From contig OZ017766.1 of the NCBI GenBank assembly GCA_963969345.1, positions 2,046,001-2,110,000 on the forward strand: DNA of 64,000 bases. The letters are read 5' to 3'. Source of the stretch: Turbatrix aceti (Eukaryota > Nematoda > Chromadorea > Rhabditida > Panagrolaimidae). The stretch's first letter is position 1; every line of letters begins with the position of its first letter. Positions 11,693-24,611 of this stretch are shown in pieces. The notes under the pieces are model-generated. The model was not told where the DNA came from, made no database searches, and worked only from the letters and a program-made list of their open reading frames with translations. Made by a program: the position numbers and the translations under genes.

Positions 11693-13327
11693 ATGCCGTG
11701 CGAGTTGCACCGACATCAACAGGTGATGCCCGTGAGCGGCAACGCGACTCGAGTTCGCGTGCTTCAGGCCAAGCCCCAGAACCATCAAGTGAGTATTTTT
11801 TGGCCACTTGTTTTGTTGTTTGTGCAAATAAAACTGTTTTTCACCTTGTGTTTGTGCTTGACGTATCGCACTGCAATTGCCTGATCGCACCTCGAGTGGT
11901 AATCAATAGCAGCATGAGAAGCTTCTAAACAATTTTTTTTCGGAAACGAGCATTGTAGAACGGGTGAATCAGACGCTCCCGACGCATTCTGCTCAGCTTG
12001 TCTGATAAAACAAAAGCTGCTTCTCGGAAGCCGATCAACTTTATTGGAAATCCGTAGCTTATGCATTTTACTGTTGTGATAAAATCTCCGAAGTCGATCA
12101 AACAACGTCGCTTGAGCGCCTGCTCGGAATTTCTGACGCGTGATAAGGCCCCTCGTCGACCACCACCTCTTATTTTCTTTTTTTGTGAAAGCACAAACAC
12201 AACAACACTCGGCTGTAATCTTGTATCGTTGACATTTGCAGCGGATAATGAACCAACTTCAGCTCCTGGCCACCGTCGTGGAGTTTGCGTCTTTCGTAGG
12301 CTTGACTTGAAAGTGTTTTGCTTCAAGGCACTTTTTCAGACTCTCGCCTTCCTTCTGGGCATAGTCACCCCCTTCAATGGCTACGGCATCGCCAACACGC
12401 TGTACTTTTACGTCTTGCTGGTCACCACAATCGTAGTCAATGTCGGAGGCATCTTCGCCATCGTTTTCCCAGAAATCCAGGCTGTGTTTCAGTCGGCGAA
12501 ACACAAACTGCTCAGCTTTAACCTTCTCGTAAGCGTGCTTCTCCTCTTAGTGCTTAAATTGCGTTGCAGAAACTTTTTGTCCACTTCCTGCTCGCCGTCT
12601 TCTACGTCATTGCAATCACCGTGTCCATACAAGACGTGAACTCGAATCACGTGGCCACTCGCATAATCGCCATCGTAAGACCTCCGGGACTGTGTTAAAC
12701 GTTCAATTACACATGCCATTTAGGTTCTCGTGGTTCTCGTCTTGCTGGCTCAGATAGCGATCGTGCTGGTCTACCTTCGAGTCAACAACCTTGTTGACAT
12801 CAGTAAGTCCAAGTCCTTTGAAAATCATTTGCATAGTTTTTTAAGGCGTAACCCGACCGCAGTCGCAGGCGCAGCAACAGCAAAATCGAACTCGTGCGCC
12901 TGATCCGCCGGCCCCAACTGCAGTGAAGGTGCAAAAACCACTGGCAGCGACTCCGGCATCCTCAGAGCACGCTTCCCATGAGTCGCATCCTCACGCGCCT
13001 CACGTCACCCCCACAAGTCGTCCGCCGCGTCGTCAGGAGTCGCCACAGCAGGTGCCGCTTGCGCGTTACGATCGTCCACCGAGTCCTACGCAGCTTCCCA
13101 GTGAAAAAGCGCCCGCCCCGCCTTCAATGGCACGGCAGACAACACCGAAATCAGCAGCAGCAGCAGCAGCAACAGCAACAACAGCAGTGACAACGCCAAA
13201 GTTAGTCTCAAAGGAGCTGTCGCCCCAGACACGCCGCTCCTCCACAGCGTCCGAAGAATTTCAAGAAGTCAGCCTTGACGAAGAAGCAGAGTCGCCCGAA
13301 GTGCTGCACAAAGCCAACGAACTTTGA
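11693..13327 (+). CDS. Four-span MARVEL-like membrane protein B with long Pro/Ser/Gln-rich tail
   Basis: Exons 11693-11788, 12242-12295, 12340-12528, 12570-12674, 12724-12802 and 12846-13327 join in phase to 334 aa. Four hydrophobic spans: LQLLATVVEFASFTLAFLLG, LYFYVLLVTTIVVNVGGIFA, LFVHFLLAVFYVIAITVSI and IIAIVLVVLVLLAQIAIVLV. The last exon adds a ~160-residue cytosolic tail rich in Gln, Pro and Ser, with an Ala/Thr tract coded by CAG-type repeats and an acidic end. The exon plan resembles gene A, but this protein has the tail that A lacks. Intron 1 (453 nt) is unusually long and holds one copy of a dispersed repeat. The tail could bind scaffolds or cytoskeleton; that is a guess. A possible trans-splice acceptor (cactttgacag) lies just upstream. 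Confidence 0.62.
11824..11910 (+). repeat. Dispersed repeat copy 1 (in intron 1 of MARVEL-like B)
   Basis: Shares blocks in the same order with 13759-13861: GCAAATAAAACTGTTTT, TGTTTGTGCTTGA, CGCACCTC and GGTAATC(A/G)ATAGC. The two copies flank most of the gene in direct orientation, about 1.9 kb apart. Confidence 0.6.
13152..13187 (+). repeat. CAG/CAA trinucleotide run in coding sequence
   Basis: Near-perfect CAG/CAA repeat inside the last exon of MARVEL-like B. In the gene's frame it is read mainly as Ala and Thr codons (GCA, ACA). Confidence 0.75.
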
Positions 13328-15918
<2,591 letters not shown>

Positions 15919-18900
15919 TGCGACGACCGGTCCGGGGCTCCTGGAAGAAAAGCAATCAGACTCCGATTCCGCGGGCAAAGAGGACGCGAGTTCGACTGCT
16001 GCCGGCGCGTGCAATGTCACAAAACAACGGAACAACCGTTTCCGAAAGCGCAAACAGGCAATTGAATTTGAAGTCGACGGCAATTTCGACGCCTTCCAAA
16101 AGTTACGATCAAGTATTAGGGTCAGCAAGCGGCCCCCTTAAGGAACATTAAAAGCGACGATTTTTTCGCCCTGCGACGCCGGCGCGAGACAAAAAACCAA
16201 AAAAAAGGAAGAAGGCGGAGGGAAGAAGAGGGGAATGCGAGGCGGGGAGATAACATGCCGTCGTCCGTTTCGGCAAACGAGGACCACGCCAGGACGTCAA
16301 GCGGAGGACTCCGCAACACAAACAAGCCAAAATTAGCACCGCTGACGTTCAACTTAATGTCGATCAAATTAATGAAATCAACAAATTGCGCCCGCACGAG
16401 TCAAATTAAACTCATCCGCAAAACCAATCATAATAAACTTTTGTTGTCGTCTTTCAAGTGGGTAAGCCGAGACACGTCACAACACAGTCGGGCCGAATTT
16501 CCGACAATACGGTTTGAATGGCCGCGCCGAGTTGACTCAAGGAGCATTCGAATTCAAGACGCGCGTCCCGACAAGTCATCTCGCATCAGTGCGCGTCGCA
16601 CGTTGTCTTTTCAAGCGGTTGCCACTTCTGATAGGGGCTCCTTCACGCGGAAGTGGCCCTCTCTAAAAGCCAGGCCGTCGTCACAAATCATCAATCGGCA
16701 CAAAGTCCAAAAACAGCAGCAGCAGAAGAGCCAAAGGTGCAAAAAGCCCGTCGCGTGGAGACTTGTGCGCGGCAGTTGTTTTTTAGAGCAATCATTAGCT
16801 TGGCTTTTTTGATTTCTGAATAAAGAAAGGGAACACCCTCGCGGGCCAGCCTCTGCTGCGGCCAGTCGTCTGTAGGGAATGCATAACACAGCAATCTTCG
16901 AGTCTGTTTCACGCGTGTCGTTTGTCAAGAAAACGACACTTCTCACCGCACGGTGGCAGCGACGCGAATGATAAAGGCACTCATGCCGGCCGGAAGGACG
17001 CGTTGACGTCGATTTTTTCAGCGCTGATCGTTTGCTTAATTGAAAATTCACAATACAATAAACAAAAGGACGGCAGCGGTGCGAAAAGGACACATGCGAG
17101 TATACAACCTTTAATGGCCCAAAAACCACTTTTCTCCCGGTTGGTAAAAAAACCTCGAGGCTGCGGAGGGGGTGGTCGAAGGACCTGCGGCGGTCAGAGG
17201 TCTTGCAAGCGACAACGCTGCAAACGACGGCGTGCCCCGTCTTGCTCAGCTGGGGGCCGTGTGAGCACCGCTGGCACAGTTTTGGGCTTCGTGATCCCAG
17301 AAAGATTTTGGAAGCACACACACGCAAATTAAAAAGACAATTTTTTTTATACAGAAACCGCAGCTGTAAAAATTTTATTGTCTGTCAAAAAAATCAATGA
17401 ACTGTCAAATTGGTGTTTTTGACGGCGCAAAAACAAATATCAAAATTAGTATTGTTTGGCCAGTGAAAAAAAACTTGCTGTGTCGGACAAAAATTCTTCC
17501 TTCTTTTAAAAAACCTCGTGACGTAAAATTTAAAATTCGCTCAAAAAACATGACAACGCCCCCGGTCACCAAGGATGAAAAGGGTCTATACCGCTTTTTA
17601 TCCTGTTCCGTCACCACGCACAACGGATGAAAACGGCAACGGTTCATTTGAACCGACAAAGACAGGAGAACAAACTCCTTCCAGGGCTTTGGTAGCGTTT
17701 GAATATGCCCGCTTTAATTCCAATAATGGCATGGCCAGCACATCGCCAACAAACCGGAAGCAGAAGTCCCTCTACAGCCGCCACCGGAAAGAGCGTGTCT
17801 AAAAAGAAGAAGTGCACGGCGCCGGCAGACGTGCTGGGATGCCCAGGTGAAGCCACCTGAAGCTACTTAGACTGGTGGCTAGTTAGTTTTTGAAGGGGGC
17901 TCAGCATCCTTTTGCAGAGGAATCAGACAGACAGATTTTTTGAGTTGGAGCTAATAGAAAGAGGCAAATCACGCAAAGTCGCGGCTAATCATGGCATCCT
18001 GCAGAATTTTTGGTGTTACGCACGTCGCGCGGCAATCCCACACATTTGCACATTTGCGTGACGTGCTTAATAAACCCTAATGGGCATCCGGATGCTAGTC
18101 TGTAGCTACCTGGTCTACCGTGATCATGTGAAAAGCTCGGGAGAACCTTAGCAACACAAATCCGGTTGAATGCAAAAAAGTGACAACTCAATCTCGAAAA
18201 ATTAAAATCTATTAAAACCGCCTAGTGGATAGGTCGGCGTCGCCGCCGACTGAGAGCGGCATTGCTCATTTTCCTGGCGTATCGCGTGCCGCCCTGCCGG
18301 TGACGGCCCTGAAAGATGATGAGTTGCACATGGCGATGGCATCTTCCTTTCGCAGCGGCAACTAAATCGAAAAAAATAAAGTTTACAACGCGCAGGTCAG
18401 TAGTAGTATATGAAGGAGGGATTTCCTCTCCGCGGGCGTTGATAAGCACGTTCAAGTGATGGCACTTCAAGTCGGCGCCTCGCACGCTCCTGCCATCAAT
18501 AAAAAGTAAGAAAAACCAGGAAAATGCGTGCGAGAGAGCACAGAACGTGTTGTGCTCTTCCGGGCTTGACCCAATCGGCGCGCCGACGACGCCACTGGCC
18601 CCATTGTGGCAGTGATAACGAAAACCCGACTTGGACCAGTCTCCTGGCACCAAGCAAGGAAGCGTGCTGCATTGCCCCTGGCGAAAGTCCGCCGGCCGCA
18701 TGCGCCGCGGTCCGTCCTCCGCTTCCGAGCGTGACGTGACGTATGGCACCCCATCCAGCCATTACGGGCATGTAACCGTGAAAAGTTGCAACGCGAGTTT
18801 ATTTTTTTCAAAAAAACACGCGTTTTACGTAATCCGAAAGGCAATCGAGCGCTTTATAAATTAATACCCTTAATGCCCCGCCGCCAGGCAAGAGACCCGC

Positions 18901-19059
18901 TTCCTTGCTCCCAGGAATTACAGCACGACCGGCAGCCGACTTTTCCGGGCGAGTTCGCAACATCTTGTCGGGCCATCTATCAAGTGTATTGGCAAAAAAG
19001 CAAAACCAGGCATAATCGACGAAATAAACAGCGCGCCGGCTGTTGCACGCCAGCGGCGG
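15919..19059. other. 3.1-kb gene-poor region
   Basis: Upstream of the KCTD-like gene and downstream of the chemoreceptor. The longest open frame, 16611-17327 on the minus strand, is Cys/Arg/Ser-rich with no recognisable domain or splice context. Otherwise AT-rich tracts and short CAG runs (near 16712). No RNA gene is evident. Confidence 0.45.
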
Positions 19060-20343
19060 TCACGGGGGCTCCTTGTTCCACATATTCGCCATCTGGGCGA
19101 AATGGAGCCTCCGCTCCTCGCCGGGCGTCAAGATGAGCATTTTGCCGTCGGTGGCTCGGGGCAGCTTGGCCGCGTCCGGGGCCCTCGGCCGCCGGACGGC
19201 GAGTCGAAACTGGTGTGTGAGCGTGGCGTGACCGCGGATGGCGAGCATGGGGATGACCGCCGAGAACAGAGCAAAGACGACGTCGCAGCTCTGGCCAAAG
19301 AGCCGGCCGCTCACGTAGATGCGCCAGCCGTCCTCGCCGTCCAGCGCCTTGCCCCGTGTCGCCAAGGATTGCGCCACGATGAGCAGCCCGATGCAGATGA
19401 GCGAGCCTCCGATGTACACGAAGACCAGCGGGTACAGCAGCCGAGTGGTCTGAATGTTCTCCGCTATCTGGTATCGCGTGGAGAGCGTGTATCTGCCGTA
19501 TTCCACGCGCCACCGCTCGTGATGACGTTTGTTGACACACAGCAGGATGACGAAGAGCTGCAACGACGTGTCAACGTGGACTCAAAAACACAGCTGACTC
19601 ACAATTCCGGAAAAGACGTTTCCCGATAAAAGCAGCGGATAGACAACCTCCAGCGTCTTGCCCACCGTGTAAATCCGCTGACAGGGCAGCATGTACGCCT
19701 TGCCCGGGGGAGCGTTCAGCAACTGTGCCCCGACAAACAGCAAAGACGACACCCACTGAAACGGACGTTGCAAGGTTTCCAGAAACCGAGGAGATCCCAC
19801 CTGGATTGTCAGGATCACGACGATGATCATGGGCCGCCGCTTCTGCTCATAGCTAGAGACGAAGACGGTCGCCAGACTTCGCTCGACGACGAGAAAAATT
19901 ATGTTGAGGGTACCTGCAACAGAGGTCAGCACCACGTTTGTCAGGGACAAACAGATCTATGTAGAGCCCGCTGTTGTGAACACTGCGAGTGAGACGGCAA
20001 TAAGTGGGCGTGCCGACATTCTCATTCAGGGCAAAGGAGATGAGTTGTGGCACGATGAGGGCGAATCGCGAAAACTGTACAACGAGAAACGCCACGGCAA
20101 AGTTGGCAAGCAGTACCCTAAGGTTCTGAAAAACGCAAACCGGCATTAAACGATAAAGGTTGTGAAAATCAGGCTCACGACGTGGATGCGGGTTGTTCGG
20201 TACACGACGCCGAGAAAAATGAAACAGATGACAGCGGCGAAGGCGAGCAGCGGGATCTCGACAACATTGATGATGACTGTCTTGTAGTTGATCTTTGTCC
20301 GGACGTCGAACTGCGTGATCCAGTAGCTGTCGTTGTTCATCAT
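19060..20343 (-). CDS. Nematode serpentine chemoreceptor, Sra/Sre-like 7TM GPCR
   Basis: Proposed exons 20343-20152, 20125-20018, 19956-19801, 19755-19603 and 19557-19060 are all phase 0 and give 368 aa. Hydrophobic spans fit seven helices, e.g. VEIPLLAFAAVICFIFLGVV, VLLANFAVAFLVVQFSRFAL, LYPLVFVYIGGSLICIGLLI and CDVVFALFSAVIPMLAIRG. After helix 3 comes ERSLATVFVSSYEQKRRP, the ER..AT....YE signature typical of Sre/Srb-type worm receptors. The exon 2/3 junction is the least certain: a 61-nt intron with a modest acceptor is needed to keep frame. An acceptor (gcttgtcag) sits 1 nt before the ATG, as for a trans-spliced mRNA. Such receptors usually act in sensory neurons; the ligand is unknown. 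Confidence 0.75.
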
Positions 20344-20815
20344 CCTGACAAGCTGCTAAGCGACGGGTGAGGCCGTCTGTTGGACCGCCCCAGGAACAGC
20401 ACCGCCTCGATCGATTTGGGCGACGAGTGAGACAGCAGTGGAATCGAATACGCGCCCACTTGGCGGCCTGTACAACGACCCGCGTGTGAATAAGTGGTCC
20501 CAGCGATGGTTAACACGATGTCGCTCGAGTTCGAGTAGCACGCGGGACAGTCAGGCGGAAAAGAACACGGGCCTCAAAAAGCGGTCGACGCGTGTCGCAC
20601 CTCGTAAACTCCACTGTGCACGATCGGCAGTGCTCCCGGTGCCGGGTTCATGGAGCCCGCGAACACCCACTTCAAAGACCAGCCCCGTAAACAAAAACAA
20701 GCGCACCACGAACATCAGCTGACCCCGGGAACGTCAGAAGCGAACACACCCCGGAAAATGTCTGTTTCAGCACAAGATGCCGTCGTCGGCGTTTTAGTGC
20801 CGGCGTGCACAAGCA
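20344..20815. other. Spacer upstream of the chemoreceptor
   Basis: About 470 bp with no convincing coding exon; presumably promoter or outron of the chemoreceptor gene. Confidence 0.4.
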
Positions 20816-20823
20816 AAAAACAC
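20816..20823. repeat. Left 8-bp target-site duplication
   Basis: AAAAACAC directly abuts the left terminal repeat of the hAT-like element and matches 21363-21370 exactly. Confidence 0.85.
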
Positions 20824-21362
20824 CAGAGTTGTTCAATTTGACAATTTTCAGTGCTCGCTCTGCTCGCGCTCTTTGAGCAATTCAACTTTCCGTGCTCGCT
20901 CTGCTCATGCTCTTTGAGTTCCTAAAGTTTTCGCGCTCGCTCCGCTCGCGCTCTTTTATTCTCAGATCCTCTGCTCTTGCTCTGCTCACACTCGTGAGTC
21001 GAGCAGGAGCGAGCAATGAGCGAAAATGGCTCACACAAGAAAAGTGAATTTTGAGTCACAAATTCAGTCCCTAGCGAAAAGAAAGACCGTATACTCCTTG
21101 GAGATACCCCCAACATCGTGTTTTTGGTCGAAATTACCAGTATTTTAGTATTTGTAGCACTAAATTTATAGTGAGCAGTGCTCATTTGAAAAATTTATCG
21201 CGCTCGCTCTGCTCGCGCTCTTTGAGCAATTCAATTTTTCGTGCTCGCTCTGCTCATGCTCATTGAGCACTCCAATTTTTCGCGCTCGCTCCGCTCGCGC
21301 TCGTGAGCTGAGCAGGAGCGAGCAGTGAGCAGGAGCAATTTAGTGAGCATCGAACAACTCTG
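20824..21362. mobile_element. Non-autonomous hAT-like DNA transposon (MITE), 539 bp
   Basis: Bounded by perfect 11-bp terminal inverted repeats, CAGAGTTGTTC at 20824-20834 and GAACAACTCTG at 21352-21362. Flanked by an identical 8-bp direct duplication, AAAAACAC, at 20816-20823 and 21363-21370. An 8-bp target duplication and CAG-starting terminal repeats are the hallmark of hAT elements. Inside, subterminal blocks of GCTCGCTCTGCTCGCGCTC-type repeats occur in several direct copies near both ends and as inverted arms (GAGCAGGAGCGAGC), which could fold back. No transposase frame is present, so it needs a hAT transposase in trans. The intact duplication suggests a fairly recent insertion. Confidence 0.88.
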
Positions 21363-21370
21363 AAAAACAC
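21363..21370. repeat. Right 8-bp target-site duplication
   Basis: AAAAACAC directly abuts the right terminal repeat of the hAT-like element and matches 20816-20823 exactly. Confidence 0.85.
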
Positions 21371-21606
21371 TCAACGGCTGGAAACGACACCAACTAATCA
21401 ATTTTGACTAATAATTGCGATTTTATGGCAAACTGCATCGGAGTGTGTCCTGCCTGTACGCTTCAAAAAGTACGAGCAAATGCCCAAAAGGACAGATGCC
21501 CTACAGCCCTCCGCCAGGCGCGATTTTCAATTATAGAGCCAGCGGCCAGCGGGCACGGCACTGGTGTTAGGACAGTTTACTTCGGCAGAGCCAAAAAACA
21601 TAAAAC

Positions 21607-22191
21607 TCATTCGTAAAAGAGGGTCGAGTTAGTAGTGTCGTTCATCTTTGAAAAATCATCGTTCAGTTCCTCTTCGAGTTCGGATATGATACTATTGCTC
21701 TTCTCGCGGTAGCGAATCTCCACGAAGGTGAGTAACAACAACGAGATGAGTCCTATCAAGATGAAGACGATGGTGAAGATTCCCAGAAAGACCAGTGCCA
21801 TGTACTGGTTGCGGGTGAACGTATACGTGATGTACACCTCGTCTGGAAGCGCGCTTTCGGCATCCGAATCTCAATCCAAACAAAACCCACTGCCACCAGC
21901 TGCTCCGGACTGCATGACCGGCGTCGGTGTAGGAGATGAAGTAACTTTGTCTAAGGACTCCGGAGGCACGGCAGACTTTTTTTCAGCCACCTTTGACTCC
22001 TTTTTGCCCTCGGGAGGCGGGGCCGGAGCAGGAGGCGAGTCAGAATCGGACTTTCTTTGGGATGCCCGACGAGACCTGCGCGACTCGTTCCTCTGGCTGA
22101 GTCTCCCGGATCCGTCGGCATCGCTGGGTTCCTCGACGTTTTTCACAGCATCAGATGGGGGGAGCTGCTCATCATCCTCCGCCGAAGACAT
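21607..22191 (-). CDS. Small single-span membrane protein, unrecognised
   Basis: Two exons, 22191-21882 and 21842-21607, join in phase to 181 aa. The N-terminal ~100 residues are hydrophilic: acidic/Ser-rich, then Arg/Ser-rich (SRRSRRASQRKSDSDS), then Pro/Lys/Ser-rich. One strong membrane helix (YMALVFLGIFTIVFILIGLI) follows near residue 125. A short Glu/Asp-rich C-terminus includes SELEEELNDDF. There is no signal peptide, so it is probably a type II or tail-proximal membrane protein. I do not recognise the family. The donor (gtttgg) is non-consensus but is the one that keeps frame with the good acceptor gcgcttccag. Confidence 0.6.
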
Positions 22192-22608
22192 CCGAGAGCA
22201 TGGATCAGGCCAGATAATCAATCAAAATGTTGCATGAAGAGGTCAGGCACACCAGGTGCAGAGCAATCGATATTTGCATGCCCCGAGGCAAGCACTCGAT
22301 GCCGCCATCCGCAAACGAACCGCACTACCTTATTCGTTTGATGATCACTGCAAAGCGCTCGGCTGCCTTGCACCTGTAAGGCACCAAAATATACACACTA
22401 AAAATAAATTAGTCGCTGCTGCATAAAAAATACGAATTGCGTTGGTGCGCAGCAAAAAAAATCTCCTTCAACTGGTCAATTCAACAGCGCCACAAAAACA
22501 GGGTCCTGATCGGCCTGGCGCCTGATAGACTACACTGCAGTGTTCAGACTCCAATCAGCACTCCGGAATGCGCTCGTCTAAAGGTCACAAGAGCAGCGCG
22601 CAGGCGAA

Positions 22609-22614
22609 TATAAA
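22609..22614 (+). promoter_or_regulatory. TATA box of AGMO
   Basis: TATAAA lies 37 bp upstream of the AGMO ATG. Initiation ~30 bp downstream would leave a very short 5' leader. Confidence 0.5.
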
Positions 22615-22650
22615 CGCCACAGCGTCGCAAACCGCGACACAACAACCACG

Positions 22651-24282
22651 ATGTTTTCGCTAACGAATGACCTAGCTCCAGAACGACTCAGGTACTTCTT
22701 CTACCTGGTGACCCCAAGTGAGACCTCCTTTGCCTCGGTGGACGTCGTGCCGGACTACGTCCAGGCGGTATCCTGGTGGTTTCTGGTGCTCGTCCTCCTC
22801 GAGATGGTCATCGTCGTCTGCGTTCAGAAAAAGCAAGGCGCCTTCGCGCTCAACGACTCGCTGACCTCGATGACCGCCGGCATGCTCTCATCGAGGTCAT
22901 GCTCTCCAACCTTCCCAGGTGATTTCGTCTATCCCGACGACTTTCAAAAAGTCAATGAAAAGTCTTTCAGAATCGGCGGCAAAACCCTGTCACTCGCAGT
23001 GTACATTTGCATCTACGACAAATTCCACCTCGTCGACGTGCCGCACGACTCGGTCATCATCTGGGTGGTTGGCTTCCTCGCGCAGGACCTGGCCTACTAC
23101 CTGGCGCACCGGGCGGTCCACGAAGCGGGCGTCCTCTGGGCCTTCCACCAGATGCACCACAGCTCGGAATACTATAACCTCACTACCGCGCTCCGACAGG
23201 GGTGCGTCCAGTCCATCGGCACGACCTTTTTCGAGTGCCTCCAGGCAATTGTGACTCCGCCCCCTATCTTCATGGTGCACAACCAGCTAGACACGATCTA
23301 CCAATTTTGGATTCACACCGAGACCGTCTCGCACCTGGGCCCGCTGGAATGGCTGCTGAACACGCCGTCGCACCACCGGGTCCACCACGGACGCAACCCC
23401 TACTGCATAGACAGGAACTACGCCGGGGTCCTCATCATCTGGGACCGCATCTTCGGCACCTTCGAAGCCGAGCGCCAGGAGGAACCCCCTGTCTACGGCC
23501 TAGTGACCAACGTGGAGTCCTTCGACCCCGGCTGGCTGCAGCTCTTCGAGTTCAAGGCGCTGGGCTGGGACAAGCCGCGCCTTGTCGACGCCGCCGGCCA
23601 GCCCGTCTTCCCCCGATGGCAGGACAAGCTGGCGGCAGTCTTTGGACCCCCGGGCTACTTCCCTGGCTGCCGGACAAGGCGGTTCTTCGTCTGGCGGTGC
23701 ATGGAAGACCACACGGAAGGCATCCCGGAGGTCGCAAAACCCGCGCAAAAGTACAACCCTCCGCTGAAGCTGGTGGAGACCTTCTACGCGGTCTACCAGT
23801 TCGTTTTCATCGTCTTTGTCTATCAGACAGTGACGCAGAAAAGAGCCGCCCTCCCTTGGTCTACATTCCTCGCCTTGGTGGTCCTTCTGGTGTCGTCCAT
23901 CCAGGTGCTGGGGTACTACTTGGACAACAGGTAAAAAGCGGCAGGCGGGGATGAAACAGAAAATAAGGGGCTAGACAGCGCCCGGGGCAATAATGAGAAT
24001 GCGCTGCTTCGCAACAATTTTTCTCGTTCAAATAATTTATGCGCATGACGTGACAGAGATGAGGTCGCGTCAGTCACCGGCTCAAAGATCCATGCTCCTG
24101 ACCAACTCAATTTCAGGAGCCTCGCCAGAAAAGCAGACGTCGTCCGCCTCCTCGGAGCAGTCGTGTTCGCCCTCTCTACGCACGACACGAAACTCATCGC
24201 GATGCTGGCAGTGGCACTGGGGTTCCTGCTGCTTCCCGTGGGCCGGCGGCGGGTCGGGAAAGAAGCAGCCGAGGCCGAATAA
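22651..24282 (+). CDS. AGMO: Alkylglycerol monooxygenase (ether-lipid cleaving)
   Basis: Integral-membrane, tetrahydrobiopterin-dependent di-iron enzyme that cleaves the ether bond of alkylglycerols. The histidine boxes of the fatty-acid-hydroxylase fold are all present: HRAVH, HQMHHSSEYYN, HTETVSH and SHHRVHHGRN, followed by CIDRNYAGVLIIWDRIFGTF. Exon 1 is 22651-23930 and exon 2 is 24117-24282 (AG/G phase). Exon 2 adds a C-terminal hydrophobic region (LIAMLAVALGFLLLPVG) as in the family; reading through the donor would stop at 23934 and lose it. Within exon 1, 22896-22970 (75 nt) is likely an unmarked in-frame intron: it has GT..TTTCAG ends, and its removal joins family-like sequence and gives 456 aa. 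Shares biopterin cofactor with the tyrosine hydroxylase gene in this window. Confidence 0.9.
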
Positions 24283-24506
24283 ACGAGAGGTGCAAGGCGC
24301 CACGCGGCTGTCAGCGAGATTTCCCCCTTGGCGCCTCCGCCACTCCGCACGGCATCGAGGCAGCAAAACAGAGTGAAATGCAATTGTCCCAGCCACCCGC
24401 AGAAGCCCAAAATAGACGAGCATCAAAAATCCATACCCTTTCCGAGCACACTTTTTCTGCCCAACGCAACTTCAATATTTTTTGTGTGAAAAATCTCCGA
24501 CCAGGG

Positions 24507-24512
24507 AATAAA
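24507..24512 (+). terminator. Poly(A) signal of AGMO
   Basis: AATAAA 225 nt after the AGMO stop and 100 bp before the stop of the convergent neurochondrin gene. Confidence 0.55.
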
Positions 24513-24536
24513 GCGGGTGCGTGTCAAAAAATTGTG

Positions 24537-24542
24537 TTTATT
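24537..24542 (-). terminator. Poly(A) signal of neurochondrin
   Basis: AATAAA on the minus strand 70 nt beyond the neurochondrin stop. With the AGMO signal 25 bp away on the other strand, the two 3' ends almost meet. Confidence 0.6.
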
Positions 24543-24611
24543 TCCCCGCTGGCTCCAGAAGCCGCATACCCCTCATCAGATCGCCCACCGTAAGATCAAG
24601 ACCGAGATCAG

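Noticed and set aside
16611..17327. 238-codon open frame on the minus strand
   Set aside because: Cys/Arg/Ser-rich composition, no recognisable domain, no convincing start or splice context; looks like chance openness.
18222..18844. Overlapping open frames of 91-175 codons on the minus strand
   Set aside because: Mutually overlapping, compositionally biased and without homology cues.
24538..24611. Extra C-terminal exon for neurochondrin suggested by an open frame ending in LLEPAGK
   Set aside because: No donor in the correct phase precedes it; the in-frame stop at 24612 gives a coherent end.
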